A DNA stretch of 64,000 nt from Pinguiococcus pyrenoidosus (taxonomy: Eukaryota > Sar > Pinguiophyceae > Pinguiochrysidales > Pinguiochrysidaceae). The first letter of the stretch is position 1; every line of letters begins with the position of its first letter. The notes under the pieces are model-generated. The model was not told the DNA's origin. It worked only from the letters and a program-made list of their open reading frames with translations, and searched no databases. The position numbers were made by a program, and so were the translations under genes. Shown here in pieces: positions 41,929 to 53,232 of this stretch. The stretch covers positions 62,001 to 126,000 of the forward strand of contig JAAMXY010000665.1 in NCBI GenBank assembly GCA_019677205.1. The letters run 5' to 3'.

Positions 41929-44171
41929 CTATGTGTCAAGCAGCACCGGCACGGTCTTCTTGTGCTGCGCCACCATTACCGGAGTGGAGAATCGTCTCTT
42001 CTCATTCCCTGATGTTCGTTCTTGCTTGTGGATCACCAGATCCTCCGTCGTGAACGCCGCCTAGACATGAATTTGCACCGTGAGGCAAGACACCAACACA
42101 CAAATCGCAAACCATGGTCTCCCCCCTCACCGACGACCCTTCATTGAGTTCCTTCATCCGTCGCATTTCCTTGTACTCGCCGGACTCGATTACTTTGGCG
42201 AAGGCGGTGTGCGAGAAGTTGATCAGGCGCCGCCGGCTCACGTTGGCGCGAAGCGGACTCCGCAGGTCCTCCCTCATGTAGTTGATGAACTCCTGCAGCG
42301 AGATGTGCCCAGGTTTCACCGGGTTCACTCCTACGACAGAATGGTCAACTCTTACGAAGCCGACAAGCTCGAGGACAACAGGAGACGCACCGCTGAACAT
42401 CGCTCGGATCTGCACCGGCGACATGTCGATGCCGACCAATTCGCTGATGTCCTGCTCGGAGATGAAGCCGTCCGCGTCGCGGTCCATCCGGCTGAAGGCA
42501 CTTCTGTACGAGCAGCGGTCGGGGCTCAGTGTCTCCCATGGCGATGAACGGTTCTTCCCAGAAGGTACTCGAGCTACTCACTTGAGGTTCACCTCGTCCA
42601 CCACGCTCCGCTGCATGGTCGCCGCCAGGAACTCCACCCAGTGGATCTTGCCCGAGTTGTCCATGTTGACCGCGTAGAAGATGCGGTCGCAGGCCTCCTT
42701 GGGCAAGTGCGCGCTCTGCTCCAGCGCCTTGCGCATGTCCTGCAGCGTTACCTCGCCGGTGCCTTCTTGGTCGAACTTGCGGAACTCCTGGCGCAGGTCG
42801 CCCACCTGCTCCGGCTGCAGCGCGAACGCGATGACCTCGTGCGCCAGCTTCTGGAACGCCGACAGCTTGTTGAAGTCCACTAGACGCTCCAGCACCGCCA
42901 CGCTGAGCGGCTGCTCAGGCAGGTCAGGCTCTTTGAGCCATGGGTGGCTCCGTGCCTCCTCGGCCGTCATGCGTTTCCGGGGGTCCACGACGAGCAGCTT
43001 GGTGATGAAGTCGATGGCCTTCTGAGACACGCTGGCGAAGCTGGCCGGTGGGAACTTGTAAGCGCCCTTCTTCACCAGAGAGAGAGTGCCTCGCTCGTCG
43101 CTGCCCATGAAGGGCGGTCGGCCGGACACGAGCATGTATGAGATCACCCCGATGGACCACATGTCACACTCTTCCGTGTACGACTGGCGCAGCACCTCCG
43201 GCGCCACGTAGAACGGCGTCCCCACTGGCATGTGCATCTCCTCTCCCTGACGGAAGTGCCGGCTGAGTCCAAAGTCGATGAGCTTGAGCTCCGAGTCCGG
43301 CGCTGGATTCTCAAAGATGAAGTTCTCCAGCTTGAGGTCCCGGTGCACGATGCTGCGCCCGTGCAGGTAGCTCACCGCCGCGAGGATCATTCGAACGATG
43401 CTCACCGCCTGCTTCTCCGAGTACTGATGCTTCACTTGACTATTCAGTCTGAGTGCACAGCCAATCCAGATAGGTTTCCGGGAAGAGACGATGGGAGCAG
43501 GGGAGGTTAGTTGAGGCGGCGCATTCGGTGTCTCCGAGAGAAGGAACAATCAGAAGACCGCGTGGCGCTGAGAGGCTGGCGCTCTCTTCAGCCGCGACGC
43601 CGCCTACTCCTGCTGCGCACCTGTCGAGAAGCTCGCCACCCGTGCAGAGCTCCATGATCAAGTACAGGTGATCGGAGCTCTGGTACACCTCGAACAGGCG
43701 AATGATGTTGGGGTGGTCCAGCTCGGACATGATGCGTACTTCATTTTGCAGCTCCTGCGCCAAAGGTCAGTCTCCGCTGCACATGCAGCACGCTCGTCAA
43801 CCTCGCACTACCACTGCAACTTCACCTCTAGCCTCTCTTGGTCTTGGATAGACTTGATGTGCAGCGTCTTCAGCGCAAAGGCCTTCTTGGTCTCCTTGTG
43901 GTAGACTGTGCGCACCGCGCCGGAGATGCCCGTGCCTAGAGAGCGGCGAGCAGCTGAGCCCGGCTGCATGTAGACTGGACACGAGTTCGAGAAGCCAGCT
44001 ACCTAAGATGGGCCCCTTTGACGTGTCGTAGACGTCGAAAACGCTGGTCTGAAACACCTCGTCCACGAGATTCTGGCCCAGGTGCTGCTCCTTGCGCCGC
44101 ACGTTGCTCTCGAGCTCCAAGGTGTCTCGGATGACATTGGATCGCTGCGCGCCGAGGCAGCCATTGCCCAT
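41929..44171 (-). CDS. CDPK: Calcium-dependent protein kinase (CDPK)
   Basis: CDPKs couple Ca2+ binding by EF hands directly to Ser/Thr kinase activity. Seven exons (44171..44003, 43935..43826, 43754..43621, 43448..42582, 42503..42391, 42330..42131, 42060..41929) give 574 aa. The N-terminus MGNGCLG fits N-myristoylation at Gly2 with a neighbouring Cys for palmitoylation, so membrane association is likely. Kinase motifs: AFALKTLHIKS, IVHRDLKLENFIF, KLIDFGLS, GTPFYVAPEVL, DMWSIGVISYMLVSGRPPF. An autoinhibitory junction (LERLVDFNKLSAFQKLAHEV) precedes EF hands with loops DQEGTGEVTLQD, NMDNSGKIHWVE and DRDADGFISEQD. The fourth (NPVKPGHISLQE) lacks acidic residues at positions 1, 3 and 5 and is probably dead. 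The last exon (AAFTTEDLVIHK start) was chosen by a GT-AG splice; without it the frame ends at 42002 with a less plausible tail. Confidence 0.93.
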
Positions 44172-44804
44172 CCTGCCTCACCGCCACAAGCACCGCGATA
44201 CGGCGCTCATCGCCAGGTTCGGAGGGCGCAGAGCGCCATTGCCCCTCTGGTCCGAAGATCCGGCGGCGGAGAGGGGCGCTTCACGGCTCACGGCTTGGCG
44301 GTTTCTTCGACGGCGTTGTGTATGGCGGACGAAGCGGGGCTCTGGCGAAGCCCGCGAGGCTTGCTGGCGACAAGCAAAGCGGGAGGAAACATGGCGCGAG
44401 GCTCCCAGAGCTCAGAGCGCTGCTGCATGGCAGCGTAGGGGTTGAAAGCTTGTCCACTCGCGTGTCAGCGTTGCGACAGCGCCAATGGCAGCGCGGATGA
44501 CTTCCCGACGATGCAGGAAGGCCAATCGCAGCGGCTTGTCATACACGTCGCGGGAGCGTGGCTGCTAATGCGACGCTAGGACAGCGGCTCCTACAAGCCC
44601 AGGAGGACGTCAGTAGCAACAGAACCGTTCCTCGGTCGGCGCCTCCTGGCTTTGCCTTCGAAATGGCCGCCGGCGCCGCCCTCGGCAGATCGCACTTCGC
44701 GCAATACGTATGGCTCTCCCGACTTCCATTGCCTTTCCCTAGGTCCCTTTTCAAAGAAGAACCGGAAGGCCAGGCTTGGGTATCCCAGCTTCGGAAATTG
44801 AGTG
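44172..44804. other. Divergent intergenic region (633 nt)
   Basis: This is the presumed shared promoter region of the CDPK and sulfotransferase genes. Open frames present here show no domain. Confidence 0.4.
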
Positions 44805-46578
44805 ATGACATCGTGGAGTCCCCCCGCGCGTCTCCTGGCGCTTCTGCTGCTTCTTTGGGTGTCGTCTAGGTCGTCGAGAGCGGATGATCAAGACCAGACC
44901 GGCGGTCTCGGTCCGATCGTGAAGGATGATATCATCACCGTGCCCGCCGCGACGTACAGCTGCGCTCTCAAGGTGGAGATCTGCCAGGATGAGGCGCTGC
45001 GGACCACGTACCGAGACTTCTTGGAGGTGAAGTCGGAAGCATTGCGCTTCCACAACCACGCGGACTGCCATCGCGCTCGAGAGGAGGTGCGCAAGGCGTG
45101 CGGCCCCGGCGCCAAAGTGGTCATGCGCTTCTCGGGCGTGTGGGCGGCGGGAAATGTGCGCGCCGACGGCAGCTGGCTGATTCAGAGCCGCGGCAGCACG
45201 GGTCTGGACAACTTCGTCGCGGTGGCGCCCATACAACTTCGGTGAGAATTTTCTCTCTCTCTCTGTCTTTCTTTCTGGCACTTTTTCTGCAGAGACTTTC
45301 CTGACGTGCAACCTGAAAGTTGCTGGAAACCGAAAAAGACGAATCAAGACAAAAGCATGTAGAGACGTGGAGAGCGTCTCGTGGCTTCCTCTCTTGCGAT
45401 TGTGTGACGTGTGGCAAGTTTTGACGCTGTGCCTCGATCGACTTGAATTGAGCGAGATCTGTCTCACCCAGTGTCGTTCTTATTTTACTGCCAATCCCGT
45501 TCCTAGGGAGCATCACAACTGCTTTGCCGTGAAGAACTTGTCTCGCGAGGAGGCGGAGAGGGCGGAGAGCTTTGAGGGCGCCGCGGCGCTGGATGAGGGC
45601 CGCTTCTGCATCCCGGCGATCGACATCGTGGGCTATCCCAAGTGCGCGACGAGTGCGCTCTACATCCTCCTCAACCTCTTCGACGAGACCGCGCAGGCCG
45701 CTCGTCCGAAGGAGTGGTGCATGACGGGTCACGTGGGCGGCTTGTGGGAGTGGATTCGGCACATGATGCCGGCGGCGGCGGCGGACAATGACCGGCTGCT
45801 CGTGAACGGCTGCTTCCGGCCGGATCACATCCTGCAGCAGGAGATCTTCTTCCGCGTCTTCCAGCGTCCGAACGCGAAGACCTTCATCGTTCGGGACTTG
45901 CCGGATCGGCTGTGGGCAGCGTTCAACTACTGGTGCGACCCCAAGCGCGAGAACAACTGCAGTGGGCCTCAGTGGGCGTCGAGGGAGAGTCACTTCCGGT
46001 CACCGCAGTTTTACCATGGTCTGCTCATGGAGTCCATGCGGCAGAAGGAAGAAGTGTTCCGCAATGCGCCGTCGCCGGAGGATATTGCAAAGTTCTATAG
46101 CGTGCGCTACCAGGACTTCAGCGAGCTGAGTCCCTTTCAGATTCCCATGGTGGCCTCGGAGCTGATGCGCACCAATGCTACCAAGGTGGCAGAGAAGCTC
46201 GCTGCGGGCGTCGAGGCGGTCTTTGGCCGGAGGATCGGGCCGATCGCGGAGGCCAAGTTGGCCGAGTTCCAAAGCGAGCTGATCAATCAGGGCGACAAGC
46301 ACGGCGGTCAGACACCGACCAGTGCGTCGGGCGTCGTCCAAGGCGTCTATAGCATCTCAGGACACCAACCCCTCCTCGACGAGACCAGGCAATACATCCT
46401 GGACGAGTGGAAGGTGAGAAGCGCTGCGGCAACAACGTCGCAGAACAGAAATGATGGAGTAGGCAGTAAAAACTGGTTTCGATAGCTCTCAACTAACTAA
46501 AGTGACGCCATCTAGGAGTGCGAATCTATCTCGTCACTGTCAGGCTGGCAGTACCCGTGCGCAACGGAAATAGACTAA
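44805..46578 (+). CDS. Carbohydrate-type sulfotransferase, type II membrane protein
   Basis: The family transfers sulfate from PAPS to glycans in the Golgi lumen. Exons are 44805..45241, 45507..46413 and 46516..46578, giving 468 aa. The N-terminus has a hydrophobic anchor (RLLALLLLLWVSS) after a short polar head. The 5'-phosphosulfate-binding loop is DIVGYPKCATSALYILL, with Cys where GTT/GTS is usual. The 3'-phosphate-binding block is FIVRDLPDRLWAAFNYWCD, with Arg and the helix-start positions kept. LLDETRQYILDEW near the end matches the family C-terminal helix. Several Cys residues (YSCALKVEICQ, HADCHR, KACGP) suggest disulfides in a lumenal stem domain of about 130 residues that I do not recognise. 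The substrate is unknown. The stop lies 27 nt from that of importin alpha, so the 3' UTRs must overlap. Confidence 0.85.
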
Positions 46579-46605
46579 GGAGCGCTTTGGGACGTCCATC
46601 TGTGT

Positions 46606-48585
46606 TTACGTTGCACAAGACAGAGCATTTGCACTCGTGCCGAACACAAACTCCTTTCCGTTCTCGCTCACGATAGGAGCGACGTTCTCGTCCTCGGCGT
46701 CGTCGGCGGCAAAGAATTCCTCAAGAATGCTCACGATCTTGTTGTAGATGGTGACGTCCTGGTGCTCCTGGAGGCGCTCGAGCTTGTCGATGCCCTCACA
46801 CTCGTCCATGAGGATCTCGTACTGATTGTGGCCCGCGGCCCTCCCGACCTGTAGCCACTGGCGATTAGTCTCAGAGTGGTTGCAAAGGTGATCACAGCGA
46901 GGACGAACCGAGAGAATCGTGGTCAGCGCGTCGAGGACCACATGCACCAAGCGGACGTCTTGGGCTTCCAGGAGCCCGCAGAGCTGATAGAGCGCTCCGC
47001 GCTCCACCAGGTCGACGATGAAGACGTCGTTCTTGGAGCTCGTGATGTTGCAGATGACCCAAGCCGCCTCCTTACGGACGTCGAAGGACCCAGACTCGTC
47101 CATCAGCATGATGCAGCCTGCCACAAGCTGGGCTTGGGTGGCGATGGCTTGCGTCTGCTCCTTGGTTCCCGCGGCGATGTTGGACAGCATCCAGCACACC
47201 TCCTTCCTGATGTTCCGGCGCTCGTGCTCCAAGAGCTTGCCGGCGCATTCGAAGATTCCGGCGTCGACGACACACTGCGTCTGAGCATCCGTTCCGCTCA
47301 CGATGTTGCCAAGGGTCCGAAGCGCCGCAGTGACCACATGCGTGTCACCGTGGCAGAGGCACCGCACAAGCGCCGGTGTGACCTGAGTGTCCACGACGCA
47401 CTGGATGGCGTGGCTCGAGCCGTCAGAAAGGTAGCTCAGCGCCCAGCAAGCGTCCATCAGGACCTGGGCGCCGGGCTCGAGTTAGTTGGCCGCCTGCAGC
47501 CTTTTCCGGCCAACATGTGTACATTCTTCTCCGTCCCTTACCGTCTTATCGGCGTGCGTGGCCACGAGGTTCGCAAGCAGCGCTGCTGCCGGGGCCATGA
47601 TATCCACGTCTGGCCTGGGCTTGCCACGACAAAGATTGGACAAGGTCCACACGGTGTTCTGCAGCAGCGAGAGGCAGGCCGGCTCCTTGATGTTGCACAG
47701 CAGGGGCTCCAGAGCGCCCTCCTTGAGGATCATGTCGCGGAAGTTCGTGCCATCGCCAGCGATGTTGCCGAGGCACCATGCTGCCTGCTCTCGGATGTTG
47801 GCGTTCTCGTTCACGAGAAGGCGGACCAGCGCTGGGATGGCGTTTCCGTCGACGACCACGCTGGTGTAGTCCGTGGAGGCAATGTTCGTGAGCGCCCAAG
47901 CAGCCTCGAATACAATCTCGGCATTGTCGCGGGTGTCCAGGAAGGCGCAGAGCTTGGGCAGAGCCCCAGCCTCGAGCACCTGCAACACGGGTGGCTGCTG
48001 CTCGGCGCTCAGTAGCTTGCGAATGGCACGAACGGCGAGCAGGACGACCTCCTTGTTATCGCTGCTCAGGTCCTTCGTGATCGAAGGCAGATCAGAGAGC
48101 ACTGCAAGGGTAAAAAAAACAACAACAACAAGGGTGCCGCAATTTGTTTATGCGGTGCCGTTCAACGAAGCAGAGAAGCCTTTGGTGCTTGCTTACCCGG
48201 CTTGCCGGAGTTGGCTCCAGCAGTGGATCCCAGAGGCTCCGCGACGTTCTCCATGCGCGCGCGGCGCTTCTGAAGGCCTAGCAGACAGAGAAGCAAGAAA
48301 AATCAGAGCAAAGCGGAGGGTTTGCAGGTGAAAGAACAGAAAGATAGCCGCCCAAATGGCCTGAGATCTTTGCAGAGATGCGATTCCGCGCACCTTCCTC
48401 GCGCTTGCTTTTGCGGATCCGGACACTCGTCTCCTCGCGCTGTCGCCGCGCATCCAGGCGATCGATGCCTGGCTTGAACTTGTTCTGCGAGACATCGAAA
48501 GGTCACATTTGGGGTCAGTTGAGCGCTGTGCGCCTCTCACAATCCGCGTCACAAAAGGTTGGCGGACCCGTCTGCGCTCACTCAT
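46606..48585 (-). CDS. Importin subunit alpha (karyopherin alpha)
   Basis: Importin alpha binds nuclear localisation signals through armadillo repeats and importin beta through its IBB domain. Exons are 48585..48568 (18 nt), 48484..48394, 48277..48197, 48101..47542, 47463..46909 and 46848..46606, giving 515 aa (typical 510-540). The IBB is rebuilt from the first three exons: NKFKPGIDRLDARRQREE, VRIRKSKREEG and LQKRRARM. The armadillo repeats show the ligand-binding W-x3-N pattern: AAWALTNIAS, AAWCLGNIAGD, TVWTLSNLCRGK, ACWALSYLSDG, VCWMLSNIAAG and AAWVICNITSS. The C-terminal acidic segment EEFFAADDAEDENVAP is also conserved. Intron 46849..46908 (60 nt) is in frame without a stop but interrupts the last repeat relative to homologues, so it is removed. 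Confidence 0.94.
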
Positions 48586-49505
48586 GCTTCCAGCTTCGAT
48601 GCGGCTGCGTAGCGCGATGAGTAGGGGATGAGGACTAGGGGGTGCGAGCGAAGCAGAGCAGATGACTCGTGCGCGGCCGACGCTTCAGGACACTTTGAGG
48701 CGGGAAAGGAAGGCGCGGGAAGTGCATCGCTGCCAACGGTCAGATCCAGATTGTCAAAGTAATTTTTCAATTTAGGTTGTACAGTATAAGGATCACAAAA
48801 TAACACGATAAGAGTAGGAAAAATATTCTTTCTTCATATTGAAAATTGAAAACTGCTCGAGCAGAAGATCTCGTCTTGGGCCGCTCCTCCCTATGCGGGA
48901 ACCCTCTTGCGACGTTGTGGATTGCGCTGCCGCTCGCCCACACGTACTGGCTCCCGTTGCCAGAGGCACGCCCGGAATCGAAGCAAGAAATGCGGACATC
49001 CAAGCGAGTCAAAGCGTCGCGCATTGCTTGTTTGAGAGGTGCTTATTCCGCCAAGCGAAGTGAAAGAGGCGTCTGTCTGGAGGTAGACAGCTCTGCCACA
49101 GGTCATTTGGCGACGTCCGCCCTCTCCTAGAGTGCCGCCGCGCTGGAAGAGCTCGGCGTCGCACCACAAGCCAACAGTCTGCCGCTTGGTTGTCCCACGC
49201 CTTTCCCTCGTTTTCGGGGTACCGTACTAGAGTACGCTACACCTCTCCGCTCCCAAACACATGCGGGCGCATAGACCCCAGAAACGCCAAGTTTGGCGTC
49301 TTCTGCGCCTCTCAGAGTGGCACAGCGCCACTTTCCGAGTCGTAGAGTCTCTCGAGGGAGGCATGGTGTTCCAGTATGCGGCGATGACCATGTCTGCGAT
49401 GGCCACCACGCTTCTGTGGTCCCCACGCCGGGCGCTGAGTGTGGTGGTGAGCTGGAGAATTCGCCCAGCGCCGTCTCGTCTTTGCGGAGTCCCACTCATC
49501 TTCAA
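48586..49505. other. Divergent intergenic region (920 nt)
   Basis: This lies between the importin alpha start and the phosphoesterase start. Bases 48750-48860 are AT-rich. The true 5' exon of the phosphoesterase could lie at its right end, since frames remain open from about 49290. No other gene is supported. Confidence 0.4.
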
Positions 49506-51307
49506 ATGCTGTCTCCGGCGCTTTGGCAGACTGGCTGCGGCCGTGTGCACACCATTGCGTATGTCACCGATGTAGAGGGCCACAGGGCTCACTGGGAGAG
49601 ATACGTCCGCATAAGCAAGGTACGTAAGCAGCGCGGGCTTGGTGCAGGGCGCGAGAGTACTTGCGAGGGAGTCTGCGACTCATTGGCGTATGCTGTAATA
49701 CGCATGCATAAGGTGCTGGAGCGCGGTGGCGACGGGAAACTGCAGCTGAAGGATGGCTGCGGTCTGGTGTACGGCGGAGATGTGATCGACCGCGGCTTTG
49801 GGGACCTGCAGATCCTTCGAGAGCTTCTGGATCTGAAGCGACGATACGCGGATCGGGTCACTTTCATCCTGGGCAATAGGGATATCAACAAGATGCGCAT
49901 GAAGACGGAGTTGGACGACGCATACATCCGCGCAACGCCGGTCTCGGCCAGCATGCCGCAGCCCTACTGGGTGCGTGGCACGGCGTCCACCTATGGTAGA
50001 TTCCTGGAGCAAAGTGGGCTGGACGACTCAGCGGCGAGCCGCTGTAAATGGATGTTGAAGCACACGATGGGCTCGCCGATGGCCTTCGAGTACCGGAAGA
50101 TGGAGCTAGGAGGGGCTTCCGACGAAGAAGTGGTGCAGAGCTATCGCGATCTCGTCAGCCGCGGTGGCCTCCTCGTCCAGTATCTGAAGCAGGTGCTGTA
50201 GTGACAGCTTGACGTGCAACCGTACGTTTGGGCCGGGAGGCTTACGGCTTCGTTCGCGGCCGCAGGCAAAGGTAGTTCACGTCTGCGAGGATCTGTGTTT
50301 TGTGCACGGCGCCATCTCCGAGAAGGCCCTGGCGTTCCGGCCGTCAGACATCGAAGTCGCGGTCAGACAGTCCGGAGGAATGGCCTTGGACTACGGGACC
50401 AAAACTTTGGAGGAGGTGTACAGCTGCTACAAGCTGCGGGAATGGGCTCAGGAGTGGAATGACTTTGCGAGAAGCGAGGCCGAGGACTTCGAGGGAGCTG
50501 ACGCGCCAACAGGTCAGCACCACAGACTGGGCAAACCTCCCAAGTCTGATATCTCACAGCAACGGATTCCAACGCCTGCGATGAAAAACTTGGCTGCAGG
50601 GGTGGCGTGGAGCACAAAGGGGGGATATGGCTCAGGAGTTCCTGGAGGAGACCTGCTCGCGCTGGGCATGGGCTGGCATGCGGACAAAAGCCGGAACCCA
50701 ACCGTGATCTACAACAACTGGCTTTCGAAGGGATCCCCCCAGCCTCCTCCCCCAAGTAAGCTCCGCAGTCTGCTCCAGCCAAACGGCCCGTACGTGTCAT
50801 CACTTCCCTAACGACGCCACGCGAATGACGCCGCTGGTAGGTGTCGCGAGCTACCTGAGGCAAAACGGAGTGCGCTTCTTGCTTTCTGGACACCAGCCAC
50901 ATGGCGACATGCCATTGATTGTCGTGGAGACCTTCGAGGACGGGTCCAGGGGTCCTGTTACCGTCATCACCGCGGACACAAGCTACAGCAGGAACACGCG
51001 CTGGGAGGGGACCAGCGCGGTTGTGGCGCCTGAAGGCGCGGAGGCCCCCCCGGGCGATACACGTGGAGTGGCCGTGGCCGAGATTCTGATTGCGCTCCGG
51101 CAGACGCCCACGAAGGCTTCCAGGGCGCGTGTCCACGGGGTGCTCTCGGACGGGACCCCGTACGATTTTGAGATTGACGAGAAGGTGGGATTCCCAGACC
51201 GACATGGATGGTGGATCAAGGGACACGGCTTGACCGATCGACCGGGCTTGTTGGTGACGAGAAGCTCCGGGTACGACGTGACGAACAAGGTTGTGAATGA
51301 AGGATGA
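49506..51307 (+). CDS. Calcineurin-like metallophosphoesterase
   Basis: The protein has the metal-binding blocks of the calcineurin-like phosphoesterase fold: TDVEGH (block 1, usually DxHG), YGGDVIDRG (GDxxDRG), FILGNRDIN (GNxD/E), FVHGAI and LLSGHQPHGD (GH). Predicted exons are 49506..49619, 49713..50192, 50266..50512, 50636..50755 and 50841..51307, giving 475 aa. Introns 49620..49712 and 50513..50635 contain no in-frame stop, so retention cannot be excluded; the latter would add 41 residues. The start Met (MLSPALWQTG) is the first ATG in frame, but the 5' end is uncertain. After the catalytic fold, the C-terminal ~130 residues (from about PVTVITADTSYSRN) include VHGVLSDGTPYDFEID, which may be a small accessory domain. 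Substrate and location are unknown. Confidence 0.78.
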
Positions 51308-51390
51308 CAACGCTGCGACAGACAGCACATCTGAACGCAAGATTTGCTGTTGGGAGACGTCTTCAAGCGTCACGAGTTGGGATGCTCCGC

Positions 51391-51522
51391 CGTGCTTTGC
51401 CTTGCTCTTTGCTCAACTCTGCTGTGCTTTGCTCAACTCTGCTGTGGTTTGTTCCACTCGGCTGTGCATTGCTCTACTCCGCTATGCTTTGCTCTACTCC
51501 GCTGGGCTCTGCTCTACTCTGC
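51391..51522. repeat. ~20-bp imperfect tandem repeat between two gene ends
   Basis: Six or more diverged copies of a unit like gctgtgctttgctcaactct lie between the convergent stops of the phosphoesterase and the PX-CRAL/TRIO gene. Confidence 0.85.
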
Positions 51523-51539
51523 AGCGCTGCTATGCATGG

Positions 51540-53232
51540 CTACGCATCCATCGTCTCGTCGGCAGTGGCTGGCACGCAGGGATGATCCTTCGCTTCCGGC
51601 CCGAGCAAGCCCGCATCTCTCTCGAATTCGTGGCACAGCTCTTCCTGGCGCTTCAACATGGTCTCAAAATCGAAGACGCCTTCCTCGAAAGGATGCCTGT
51701 AGGTCCCTCCGTAGAAGGTCGGCACCCGATCTCCATGCACCACGCCTGAGATGTGCTCGATGAGCAGGTCGGGAGCATCCTGCACCATGTTCATCTTGTT
51801 CTTGAAGGTGGACGGCAGCAGGGGGCTGCTGAACCGGAAGATGAGGCGGTTCAGCGCCGTGCTCGGCGCAATGTGGAACATGTGCACGCGGTCCGGGAAG
51901 CCCGTCAGGAGGAGATCCAGGCCGTGGCGCACGACGCGGAGCACCTTGGTGAGCGGGGCCTTCTCCCAGCCGCCTCCATTGGTACACTCGATGTAGACGA
52001 ACTGGGTGGCCTTCTTCGGCATGATCTGCAGACCGTAGTCCCAAAGAACGGCCACGGCGTTCACAAAGGCCCCCGCGCTGTGCTCCGTCCAATTCACCCG
52101 AGACGGATGCGCCCAGATTATTGCCCGGCCGGCCTTGTCGAAGCCGTGCCAGTAGAGGCAGCCCGTGCTAAGCACTTGCCGCGTTTCTGCGCTAACCAGA
52201 GCCGGGCCCGGATCCAGGCTCAGCCGCTTGCGAAAGGCCAGGCACTTCCCCAGCTTGTTCCGGGTGTAGTCGAACGACCGGCCAGGCTTCAGCACGACTT
52301 GCTCGAGGTAGGCATCGGTGAAGATCTTCGGCAAGCTCTGGCCGCTGCTCTGGCCGCTGGTCATCATCAGCAGGAGGTCGCTCTTGAGGCGCGCCACGGT
52401 GCTCGCGCTCACTGGGGCCTCCGAGTCGTGCGCCGGGTCGTCCTGGTCTCCGAGCGGGCCGGACCTGCGCTCGGGCGGGTCCATGCCGGGCTTGGTGACG
52501 CTCACGGACACCACGCTGAAGACCTTGAGCGTCGCCATGAGCGCGGCCAAGCCTGCCATCATGAACAGGAGGGTGCGGAGGAAGGTGACGAGCAGCGCCA
52601 GGAGGCACAGCGTCAACGCGGCCATGGACATGTCCACCTCCTCGGCGGCCGCGGCAGGCTCCACCTGTCCCTGCCGCGGCTGCAGCGGCTCCAGCGTCCG
52701 CCGGGACCGATCCAGCCCCGCGCCCCTCGCGACCAGCAGCTCTCCCGAGCTGGTCTCGCCCTCGATGGTCTCGTCGGGCGGCGCGCGCGCCCTCAGCGGC
52801 GCGTCGTTGAGGAGGAAGGACCACATCTCCTGGCTGCCCCGCATGTCCGCGTTCTCGAGACACTGCGCCAGGAAGGTGCTGAGCTGGCGCTGCCTCTGCA
52901 ACAAGAAATCCGGGTCGTCCAGGTGGCGCCTCCAGGCGTCGGTGTTCAGCGGCGGCGTCGCGAGAGGGAAGCGCCTTTGCAGACGTCTTTGCAGCGCTTT
53001 GAAGCTGGACCACCTGCGCCAGCAGATGACGAAGCGCTCCTGCGATTCCGCATCGCTGTCCGGGCTCTCACTCACGCAGAACTCCACGTGGCGCCTGAGC
53101 GCGCAGACGGGGGGTCAGCATGCGCGACTGCGGCGCCGTAAACCCCCGCAGAATGCACACGCACCTTCCTTTCACGCCGACTATCCGCCATCCTGCGATG
53201 TGGATTCCACTTTCAACGCCTGCAGCCTGCAT
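51540..53232 (-). CDS. PX domain - membrane hairpin - CRAL/TRIO (Sec14) protein
   Basis: Exons are 53232..53165 and 53094..51540, giving 540 aa. Residues ~9-120 form a PX phosphoinositide-binding domain, completed by the short first exon: IHIAGWRIVG, then HVEFCVSES, FVICWRRWSSFKALQRRL and FPLATPPL, ending in FLAQCLENADMRGSQEMWSF. After a disordered linker, residues ~180-222 are hydrophobic (ALTLCLLALLVTFLRTLLFM, AGLAALMATLKVFSVVSV) and can form a two-pass hairpin. Residues ~265-500 are a Sec14-like lipid-transfer domain: CLYWHGFDKAGRAIIWAHPS, FVYIECTNGGGW, MFHIAPSTALNRLIFRF, LLPSTFKNKMNM and FYGGTYRHP, corresponding to lipid-pocket and helix-gate elements. A membrane-anchored lipid-transfer or lipid-sensing role is inferred from the architecture. 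I know of no close named homologue. Confidence 0.85.

Noticed and set aside
51753-53141. 462-codon plus-strand frame opposite the PX-CRAL/TRIO gene.
   Set aside because: The minus strand carries the clear domain motifs; the plus product is Arg/Gln/Ala-rich antisense.
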